Shown piece after piece: positions 25,801 through 37,900 of a stretch of DNA of 64,000 bases (positions are counted from its first letter, which is position 1; each line of letters opens with the position of its first letter). The notes beneath the pieces were generated by a model. The model was given only the letters and a program-made list of their open reading frames with translations, was not told where the DNA came from and made no database searches. Made by a program: the position numbers and the translations under genes. The stretch spans positions 310,001-374,000 of the forward strand of contig JAAEAF010000099.1 of NCBI GenBank assembly GCA_011037195.1, written 5' to 3'. The DNA comes from Triatoma infestans. Its lineage: Eukaryota; Arthropoda; Insecta; Hemiptera; Reduviidae.

Positions 25801-28800
25801 GTATGGCATTAACAGCAAATGGACAATTATACTCATGGGGAAAAGGTGACAATTATAGATTGGGCCATTCCTCAGAAGAACATGTTAGATTTCCAAAGTT
25901 AATCGCAGCGCTAGATGGTGAATTTAATATATTTCTTTTTAATAATAAATATTTATATTTAATTGTTTATTATGTGTATAATGAAAAATTGAATGAAGAC
26001 ATTTGCAAAAATTATTAGATTTATTTAATATACTACAAGCATTCATTTTGTTCAGAAATATTCATTTCACATATGTCTGTTTTGAAGAAGCTTTTTCAGG
26101 TTATTCTATGTTTGGGAATCAATATTTTCAGGTAAAGTTGTTAAAGATGTGTCAGTTGGTGTAGTGCATGTTATGGCTCTTACTGACAAAGGTGAACTAT
26201 ATACTTGGGGTAAGAAAGAGTACAGCCAATTAGGTGCTGATGGTGGTGGTGGCGGCGGCGTAGGCTTAGTATCCGAAGAACCCACGCTGGTTACTTCAGC
26301 AATTTCTTCTGGTCAAGTAGTTGGTATTGCTGCTGGACCCACTCAGGTAACGAACTATATTATTACATTTAATATATTTTAACTTCGAAATTTTGAAATT
26401 TGTACATAATTTTATTTAAATATCAATTTTAGTGTTTTGCTTGGGGTACAAGTGAAAGTTGGTTGATTGGTCTTCGAGTTCCACTGGTGTTAGATGTTTG
26501 TAAAGATACTTTTTCAAGACTGGATCAGATATTGCAACAGTCATGTGAAGGCGCTACAGGACAGTCGGACTGGCCTCCTTCGCAGACAAAGGAATGCATG
26601 ATTGTGGCGTCATTGAATTTGCTTAGACTACAGGTATTAAAATTGATCAAACTTTAAGCAAAGGATTGCATCCATAATTATAGCTACAGGCTCAACATTC
26701 TCGTTAATACTTTGATCAAATACGCTCAATATCTTGATCTGGATTGTTTAGTGATAGTCAAATACGTCAATTTCTTATAAGAAACCACAGTTTGATTTGG
26801 ATAACTTTATGAATTTGCTGAAATTTGCTGTGCGTTTTAAAGTATCTTAACTATACAACTCCTGAATAAAATTTATTTTTATCAATTTGGCTTTTTGTGG
26901 TTGATTTTGGCCAATTTTTTTCAGGTGGACTTATGTCCAACTACCGATCAGATGATATTGGCTGTATTACCGATTTCTTTTACTTAATTATTAGTGTCTT
27001 TTATTTATTTATTTATTTATTTAGTTTTTTTTTTTTTTGAAATACATAAGATCTAGGGAACATAAAATTTTGTACCAAATATCAATTCATATTTAGTAAG
27101 ATTTCTGAATGAATTCTTTGTAAAGAGTGATTTTTATCTATATAAAATGTATGCCATTCATTGCTGGGAAAACCATGTATAATGCGATAGATTAATAACA
27201 GCCCCGGTGGTATGAATATTCTAAGCGTACAGTTTGATACGACATGTTATGCCGTTGTACAAATTTTCTTAATTTTTAAAGTTCACATAGAGTTATTGTT
27301 GAAATAAAACTGTAACCAGGTTTGTTAAGAGTATTAGGGCGACGTATATTTTGGTAACAATTATTAGGGGAAGAGTGCGAGTTTTGGTCTTTAATGGGAA
27401 TATTTATAAACACCTCATGTAATGATCATTGTGAAAATGTATTTAATTGTTCTATGTATAAAGATTTCTATGGATGAAGATTCAACTACCTCCTAAAGTT
27501 AACTTTATAATGTTAGCGGGGTTCGTGAAATTGCTAATGGATGATTTGTAATTTTTTTTTTATCTGGTAGCTAGCAATATGTTGTAAAATGGTTTTAAAT
27601 GTTTAGCATAGCAGAGTATTTAGTGTTGCATAATGTTGGTAAGATGTACTTATGCTAGGAATGGGATAAATTTCTGTTGTGGTTATGTCTTAGAATATAA
27701 GGAGTTCGACTGAAGATACTTTTTAGGCAGATATATGATATTCCATGTATCAAATGTTTGTGATGAGAATGCTTTCTCTAAACAGGTTTTACAGGATAAT
27801 ACCAGTCATTTGTGCTCGGTTCATTAATACCCCGTTTTACATTGTCTTATGTAAGAGTTTTTAGAATGAGAATTTGGAATGTGCCAATTCATAAGGGTGA
27901 CTTGTGTATTTATGAGTGATTTGAATAATCAGTATCAGCAAATTTTGTTTTAAAATTTGTAACTTATATGAAGGTGTTTTAAAGTAGAGTATCTAGGATG
28001 ATCTGTCTGTTTCGTGTAGATGTATTAGTTTAAGTCATTATTCTTTTTGTGTATAATATAGATTGTTCAGTTACCGAAATTTCTTGTATTACATGTATCT
28101 TGACATTTTTAGTTTATCGCATGTTTCGACATTGTCATTGATTTGTGCTATTGGGAAATATTTATTCATTATAATGTCATGGTAATCATGAGATTCATTG
28201 TACACATATTGATATGTGCAATTATCAGTTTAGTCCCTAAATGAACTCCTTTCGGAAGAGTTCGTGGTATTTGAGTAATATGTATTTCATTTAGTATTTT
28301 GTCGAGTAGTGAATGTGCCTACTATGTGATTCCGGCTGTGTCTTTGTGTCTAACGGCCACTTGTTAGTAAAATGTTTGTTTGTATTACGTTGCTGAGAGA
28401 TGGGCTTTGATCGTTAACGAAGGATACTGTATTTTTTTTTAAATTAGGTGGCGCCAGCGGCTCGGAACCTTCTCAGTACAATGCCGAACTCTGGGCAGTT
28501 TTTTTTTTAATTAAGGCTCGTCAACATTTATGGTCATTGGCGCCTGGAGCCTTCTCATTGCACTGCCGGCCTCCGGACAATGTTCTTTCTCGGACAGTGA
28601 GCTGTATAGGGGAGGACAGCTGGACACGAACCCGGGACCTCCACGTTGCTAGTCCAGCGCGCTGCCACTGTACAAATCCCTTCCCTGTGTACCATTATTA
28701 TTATTATCCTTTGGCATCACGCCATTGCGGAAACGCTGAACGAAGGGGGTGGCAACAGCCACAACAGTCACGTCACCTAATGTCCCTCTCACTCCTTAGG

Positions 28801-28876
28801 CAGCATCCTAACCAACATCTAACCTCTCCTTCTTCTCTCAAACGTCTCTCACAGCGCAACCAACCATAAAGTGCGC

Positions 28877-28908
<32 letters not shown>

Positions 28909-31900
28909 GTATCATGTGTTATGCTTTATTATTTAACCAATACTACGACTAGACAGTTGTAATTTTTGAAATTAATCTAGCTACATTAATCTAGAGAGTT
29001 GGAATTTGATTCGATTATGGAGTTTTTGTATTATAATAGCTTCATCTTGAATAGTCTTTTGTTGTGAAGAAATTTCTTTTCAGGCAGCTATAATGGGTCT
29101 TTTACGTTTGTAATTTTAGAATTTTATGCAAGCGAATGCTTGTGCTTGTATCCGCAGTGTTTACATGGAATTGGTGGAATGTCGTCTTTAGTTTATTAGG
29201 GAGATTTTTTTTTTTTTTAAGAGCAAATCTGGAACTTTGCGGTTCGGAATTGTGTACATCTCGGGCAATAGCATAAGATTACATCTCTTCCTTAATTATT
29301 ATTAAGGAAGAGATGAAATTTACTCCTTTCAGTTCTTTTGACTCACTAGATAAATAATGGACCTCTAACTTTTTACTTTCTCTTATTTTTGTTGTGTTCT
29401 TGTTTGTAGTTGCACTCAATGAGCATACATAACGTAGACGTTCGCAATGTTGGTATGGAACCAGGCTCCCCTTTGTTGAATAGTTTAAAACACATTGTTG
29501 TAGAGTTAGCTAGCAATAACGGTGTGCTAGAAACTATTCAAGCAGCAGCTCAGGCAACTTTACAAGCTGGTTGGAGTATACTGCTTCCAACCGTAGATGA
29601 AAGAGCGAAAACATTATCATCACTACTTCCAGCAGCAGGTAAAACTGGAATATTTAAATATTTTTATCTTAGTACTATTATTGTTATTACTTTTGGTTTG
29701 AATCTTTACTTTTTTGTTATTCTTTCTTCATGCAGACTGGCGTGGATGTAACATGAGTCATGGGCAACATTTTATGACAGATTTGCTTGTGTCCAGCCTT
29801 ATGGCAGATGGAGGTTTAGAAACTTCTCTTCAGGCAGCTATAATGGGTCTGCTTTCGAAAATAATTTTATCTAAATGTACATCTCATTATAGCAAAAAAA
29901 ATTATTTTTGGTTTTACCTAATGTTTTAGCCGAACATACTGAAATTTCTTCTGAAATAATGACGTCCATGGAATCGGATTCTAAAGAAAATTATTTGTCA
30001 GGCGTACCTCTTTTTTATCTAGTTAAACAGCTTTTAAGGTAACGAGTAAAATGTTTTAGTGGAGAGATATTTGAGATAAGGAATGCCCTATAACCCTTCT
30101 GTTAATTAAGAAAGTTTTGTGTTATATTATTTGTCCCGCTAATTTAAAGCTCAGGGAAGGTGTCTATTGTAATATTTTTGAAGACTGAGAATAATTTATC
30201 AACTGAGGCCCCTTATTTAAAGTATTAGCAACTTTGATATTTATAATCAGTTCCATCAGTATAATCTCTTATACTGTAAGAGGAAATATTTCAGTCATGT
30301 CAGCTTTCGAAATATAGTCTTTTATGTTTTGTGGTTTTGAGAATTCTTTGAGTCCCTTTGGTATAAATATTTATTTTTAGAGATTGCCCTCCGCCACTCT
30401 CTTTTGTGTATGGCTTAGCATAACACAAATTCGATACGAAGTTCAAGCTTATGCATTACTAAAATTTAGTAACGTCTGAGACAATTCATGTTTTGATATT
30501 TGTTAAAAGAAAATCAGTAATGTTTTTTTCATTGTTCTTTTAACTATTTCTGTTAAACTGATTTTATATTCAGTATATGTTTTCGGTAGAAATTGTCTCT
30601 GGCAGACTGAATCTAGATTATCAAGAATTGGAAATGATACTTGGCAACAGCAGCAGAGTTCACCTAGTCTCAATTTATTACTTCGATTTCAGAGACTTCT
30701 CATAGCTCGAATCTATCCTCACAGTTCTCAAGAAAAGGCTCATAATGGTAGTAATAAAAACAAAAGAAAACACCTCTTCTTTATTTTCATAAATGCATAA
30801 TTTAAGCTTTAATAAATAAAATTATTTTTAGAACAATCCAGAATGGGTGCTGAGGCTTTATTAAAAAAATATATTGAGCAACTCTGTAAATTAGTCACTG
30901 GAACCCTTAACTTAGCAGCTGAAATTGCATTACAAAGCAACAAATATTATAGTATTGTTGCTATGATTCTACGTGGCAGTAGTATTGGTAGGTTTGATGT
31001 AGAAACTTTACGTGCTTAACATTTATTAATGAGAATTTTGAAAGTAAAATAGCATCCATTCGCACTTTAAGTTGTAGTGACAAATGTTGAATATAGTTGA
31101 TTATTTTGATAATTAATAAGTTATTGCATAAATGCATTTTTTATAGTTTCAGACTTCTTAATTTTAAAATGACTGTCAAATTATGTATTTTTTTTTTATG
31201 TATCTTACTGTAATTATTAAAAAATCTGTTACATTAATTTACATTCTCTCTTTGGTGTTACTCCAAGTATTTCAAAATTTTTGAATTGGAGTCTCCTATG
31301 TTTTGAAATGTTGAGAATGTTTTGTATGAACATTATTTTTGAAGATTTACTCCTGCAAGCGCGCTTGATTGTGATTTTGTAGAGGATTAGCACAACTCAA
31401 AAATAGTAAGTGCCTGGGTAATTACTTGTGCTAACGCCAAAAAGAGAAAATCAAAAATTCAGAAACGCGGAGATCCAACACAAGATTCACTACCGAAGAT
31501 TAGTTGACGGAAATATCACTTTATTTAATACTGTGTCATTTGAAAGTAGGAAATAAAATAATAATAATGTTTAAACAAAAATGATCACCAAAATTGTCTT
31601 TCTTTTTTTTTTCATTCTTAAGTTAAAACAATCATGTAGCGATGGACATAGTCCCTGCTCTGCTAATAAGTTTCATGTTTACATTTGCCAACCTAACTAT
31701 CTAATTACCATGCATGCGAAATACTTGAAATGGAAGTGTAGTACATCTTTTCTGTTAAACATTTTTTTTTGTTTTGCTTTTAGAAATCTTGTTGCCAGAA
31801 TTGATATTTTCTATGGTAATGGTTCACGAAGAAGTACCTTTGCTTTTGCCTTCAGAGAACTGGCTTAATATTTTTATACCTTTAATGGATGCTTTAGAAG

Positions 31901-34900
31901 CTTTTAACCGATGTACGCCTGGGCTCGATAGAGAAGATGAGGACGATATATCTTGGCCTGGAGTCACAAGTAAGTGTAATGTAAAATTGATAAATGAACT
32001 TAACTAACTCTATTTCGTGTTATATGGCTTACTATTAGAATAGGGAATTTTAGAATTTATTAAAGTGAATAAGAGAAGTTATTAATTAAAAAAATAGCTA
32101 GCTAATTATAAAAAATACAGCTAAAAAATTAGCTAGAGCTAATTTTCTTTATATTACTATGGTAGAAGTAGTGCACAATAGTTAGCATTTCACTTCTGAT
32201 CAAAACTGTAGTTTCTCTTCCACTCTTAAAAGGAAAGATGTTTGTTTTTTTGTATAGACATTTAGGCAACCAGCCAGTTTGGTAATGAAAGATAAAAACT
32301 ATTTCGTTAGTTGGTTTCGTTGGATTTTGTTTTGCTTTGAGCAATTAGATACTTGATTTTTTGTGAGAATGTAATAAAAGAAAGAGTTAGCAAAATTGAT
32401 AAAAAAAACAGCAACTATCCGCGTTATCGAGGGTAATTTTTTTATTTTATGATATTTAGATGGCTCTGTTGGTACTGTCAAAACTAAAAGCGCTGATGAA
32501 ATGTCTTTCATTAGAAAAGCTGATTTAGAAAACCATAACAGGGATGGTGGTTTATGGATTCTGATAAATAATAAGGTGTATGATATTCAAGACTTAAGGT
32601 ATAAATACTAAAAATGAAATCAATCCAAAATTTATATTCCTTTTCTTCATATTTATATTTGTGTATATAAAAATTAGTAGTTCGTAAACGCCTTAAAATA
32701 AAATTCGCAGGTGTGATGATTCTCGTAGTGATCTAGTACAGAAGCTTTTATGCAAAAGTCAAGAGGGACATGTTGATACAGCAGAACTTCCTTTAGATCT
32801 TCTGCAATCATATTGTGTGGGTACTTACGTGGATCCTGAAGATAATATGACACCTGTAAGTAAATTTTATGAATATAAACCAGAAATTGTCCATAATTAA
32901 TATTTAAAACATTATATTTAAATATTAATTTATAATATTTAATCTATAGGGTTGTGCAATGTCTTCTACAGTAGGAACCATCGGCATATTATTGGATGCA
33001 GAACGTGCTCTTGGTTACTTGTTAGGACTTCACGCTTACTGCTTATGTGTAAGTATTCCACTTTCTCCAGCTGAAGAAGAATGTCGTCAGTGGCTTAATC
33101 AGCCAGCAGGATCAGGTTTTCTTAAAGGAGGTCTCCAATCATTAACGCCTCCTAGTCCGTTTGAAGAGAAAGGTGAAGCAAGGAGCGCAGACTCTACTCC
33201 TACTGCCGAACCTCCAGTGGCTGCCCAACCGCAACCCGCGCAGTTAGATAATGATCTTGGGCTGTCTGTAAGCATTTTTATCATATTTAGATATCATAAT
33301 TTTGTACTATACACTTTTTTCTGCACTTTACTTACTAATGGGAACTATAAGCTTTTGTACTGGGCGAACGTATTTAGCACGTGACTGCTAATAGGTCCTT
33401 CTCGTATTTTGCCAGCAGTATGCCAGATTCTAGCTCATGTCGATTATGTACTTAAACTAAGTCAAAATTTACTATTAACAGCCATTCTCGATGAATGTAG
33501 AAAGCTCCCAAATGTTATGTGCCTTGGTTTTAGCAGCAGTACATAATTGCCTATAAAAAGGTTTCCTAGTACTCATTTTCAAATAACACCGAAAGTTATC
33601 ATTTCTTTCACCAAGTGGAACTATTATCAATCGAGTGAAAGTTTTCTCTGGAGGCAGATGTTCTGAGCACAGAAGAAAAAGTTGTATCAGTGGACATCCT
33701 CCTCAAAAACGAAGAATCGGAAAAGGGTCAAATTGATATTCTATTTTGATATAATCAGGGAATCGACATAAAGAAAATCGGTTAACCGAAAAACTCTTGA
33801 ATTTTTTCAGTTTAATTTGATTTTCTCGAAAACGAAAAAGGAAACTTTATTTTGGGGAAGTTCTTGGGAAGGTGCTAATTAAGATTAAGTTTCCTTCCTC
33901 TAAAGTGCGTTTCATTACAATATCGTTTCTACCACGCTCACAATATTAAGATGCATTTAAGGCTAAAACTGCAAGTTTGAAGACTGCTGAATGGTTGCAT
34001 GACTTTTTGGGATTTTCTCATAAATGGGTTCAACGATTTCTTTTTAAATTGCTAATCTTACTTTTATTTCACATTTATTTATATTATCAGAAATATTTTC
34101 CGTGATAGCCTGCTTCTTTTTGTGGTCATCGATCGGTTTCGGGCGTTCCCCCATCTTCAGGATGCGTTTGTCAAACAAAGATTTGCATAGAGCAAATTTA
34201 GTTGATAGTATATCATAATTTAGTTGAGCGTATCAACTAAATTTGCTCTGTGCAAATCTATGTTATCATACTGTTTGACAAAAAGCATCCTGATGATGGG
34301 CGAACGCCCGAAACCGGCAATGACCACAAAAAGAAGCGAGCTATCACGGTAAAATAACTCTGATGCTTTCCAGCTCCGCACAACCAACCACAATTATTTA
34401 TTTTACATTATTAGATTAAACATATTTTTCCGATAAAATTGACTTTAGGAGATTTTTAGGGAATTAAAACGTTAAGCTTTTCTCTGAAATTACCCATGTG
34501 GTATTGTTGTGGATTTAATAGAAGCGCTGCTTAATGGCCTATGATATGATCACATTTAATCAGCAACTGCATCCAACATATATAAAGTAAGACTGATTTC
34601 ACACCACCTGAATAGTAATTCAGGGCAACCAAATCTTTAGTAAAAATACCAAGTTTGAAGAAAATTTGACAGATAGAAATATGAGAATTCAAGGAGATAA
34701 TCGTCCGAATATTACACACCAGATAGATTTTTGTTACTTTAGAAGACAAAATGTTCGTTTACAAAGAAATTTGCCATCAAGAACAAAAACATAATAACTA
34801 TTACATCTTTATCAATTTATTTACTGTGTTTAAATTACTAGGAACAAGCAATGACTTCTTTAATGAATTCTTTGGAGCGTCACCTCAAACAACAGAATTT

Positions 34901-37900
34901 GTTGATACATTCTGAGTTTAGTCATGATCATCCAGTTGAAGAAGTGACCAAATTATTGTTAGCAGTACTTATTAGGCATTTAGCATTGGTCCATATAGTT
35001 ACAGTCGCCGATAAAGGCAAGTATTTATATTTTCCTTTAGAATCATCTACACTTACAGAATAAGTTAGCTAGTTTAGCTAGTTTTACGAATTAAAAAGTA
35101 ATTATTGTTTATGTGGCATTTTTATAGGAGGTACGGCGTTTGCACCCTGTTTCAATATTATAGCTAAAGCAATACATCAGACTAAATGGAAATTGGTAAA
35201 AATGAGACAAGAACAAAATCGTTCTTATAAAGAAGTTTGTGCTCCTGTAATGGAGAAATGTAGGTATGTGACTTTTTGTCTTAAGGACAATATTAAAATT
35301 ATTTTCAGTAGTTAGTTAATGTCATTATTCTAGATACATTTGCTCACTGTTTAAAAGTATAGTTGCTATTATTGTCCTTATTTATTCAGGTTTCTTTTAT
35401 ATGAAGTAAGGCCTGCTACCAGCCATGAATTAAATGGGTTGAAAAATTTGCAGTTATTGTATACAGAACCACCATGGAAAAGAAAAATTCATAAATTTGT
35501 TTCGGATTTAAAACATTCTTGTTTCAAGTCACAAACTTGCAAAGTAAGCTATTATTCTAATGTTATTCAACAATTTTTTAAATAAATTTATTATGGCCTG
35601 GAAAGAACGGTTAATTTTGAAAATGTCTCATCCAGGCACCATTCGGGGTGCCATAGATCTCTCGAGAACGCAGTGAGCCATCTTCCCCGAAAACAAAAAA
35701 TTGAGAACGAAATAAATTTCATATCAAATCTATGCAAATAAATATTCTTGTCAGTGCCTTACATTCATCCGTATAAGCATCTAAAAATTTTGTTTTAATT
35801 AGGAAAATGAAAACACAGAAATGAAGAAAGAAAATATTATCACCGATAAAAATAGTAAAAGCAAGGAATTTCAAACCAGCATTGGTAATTAATTTTATAC
35901 AATTTTCTTTATTTGGTATTGTTCAAAAAATGTTTAATGCATTATAATCTACCATTATAATGCTTGTTATTTTAGAAGAAACTCACAATATTCCTGTACG
36001 TGGTGGCTTTGACATAGACTTAATGAATTCAATTTTGGATTTTGTGACACAAGAAGATGGTGTCGATATAGAAACGCTTAGAAAAGCTATGTACAGCCAG
36101 GTAAATTGCAGCTTCTAATCCATTTTTTTTTTATAACAAATATAATTTATGTTGTTAATAATCTTGATCCTTATAGGTAGAAAGAGCAAACTTAAGAAAG
36201 AGAGGCTTAGAAATGATGCTTGAATTGTTATCTAAAAATCTTCTCATCCCTTCTGTTAGATATAATATCCTCAATGGATGGTTAGGTCCGAATTATTCCA
36301 AATATTGCCCAAGGTATTCAAACTTCCAAAGAATTTTGGTATTATTAGAGATTATTTTGGTAATGGTAATGTTAGAGGATTATTATTTATCTTTAAATCA
36401 AACGATATTTTCAGTCGACAAGTAGCTAGACATTCAATGGATGATATCCATCTTGTTACACCACATCAAAAACTTGAAGTTTTACTAGCCAAAAGTCGAA
36501 TTGTTGAATGGACCGTTCAAAGCCTTAGAGATTATGTATGTCGTGGTTGGCGATGCAGCAAAATTTATAATGGAAACAGTATTTTTTCTACAAGGAAATT
36601 ATCCTGGACTAGGTAAATCAATCTATTTCTTTTGAACATTTAAATTGAATTTTCTGTCAAATATTTGTCAAGATTTTTTGTGTCAAACATATTTTTTTAT
36701 AAAGAAATTTAAATATATACTATCCAAATAGCCAGCACTATAGCCTTTACTATTAATATCCCCCTAGAATACCAGGTGTAGAATGTTGCTTTCGATTTGA
36801 CGCAGTTTGCTTCTAAAGTCATTAGAACAGTCCAGGTCAGACAAAATTCTTGTACTGGTACTTTTTCCATAAGTTTTTCTTAGACCATAAATTGGCCTAA
36901 ATTTCAGTCTGAAAGTTACAATAATAATGCTGATACTGAAACTAGTATTCCTCGCGGAAACTTCGGCTTTAATGCATATGATAATTGTGGTATCTTGATA
37001 TATACCACGGTTTCATTTTCTTCTTGGATATTTTTGGAATTTTAATTCAAGTAAGCACTGTGAGAAAAAGTGGGGGGGGGTTTATACTACATGTTAGCGT
37101 AGGCGTACATGTTAGTGAAGGCGGAACTAAACTGCGAAGGGAACTGCTTCGTGTTTACTAACTCCATCAAATCACGCTTGACAAGCAATAAACTCTTCAT
37201 GGCTTACTGCACCTAAGGTTTAGTTTAGCTCAACTCTATCTCATAAATTTGCACTGTGAATTTTGAATCAAGAGATTATTTCCAATTACAATTTTATTAT
37301 AACTACTATTATCTAAATCTATATTTTTATTGTTACAGATTTATGCTAGTCTTATTAGGAATGTTAACCGAAAGATTAGATGGGAATGAATTAAGCCTGA
37401 TCATTAATTCTGGAATATTATCCCTAATTGAGACAGTATTAAAGGAAATCGGTAGGTTATATGTAAAAAAGTTATTTTGGTTGTAAATAATATATTTAAT
37501 TTTTGTTGTTTATTTATCAAATACTTTATAGGGAGTTATTTTTTTTTTATTTCATCATAAAGAACACTTTATATATTATTCTGTTGAGATGAGCAATAAT
37601 ATTAATTTTTCCCTTGTACCTATATAATTTGTTATTGATTCTTTGATTTATAATATATCCTTAGTGAAATTAGCCAAGAATACAACATTAAAAGCTGCAA
37701 AAAGTAGAATTGTTGACCATTGTAGAATGCATTGAAAATTTTGTATTTATTTATATTAAAGGGTTTATCTTACATATTACAAACTATAAAAGCATGTAAT
37801 AATGAATGGTGAACGAATGCATTGATTAATATTCCGATTGCTTCAGAGTTGGATAGCGGCATTACAGCTTGCGCAGAAGATGCAGAAAATACTACTAATA

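Noticed and set aside
33099..33284. Minus-strand frame over HERC2 exon 24
   Set aside because: Antisense shadow of the conserved plus-strand exon.
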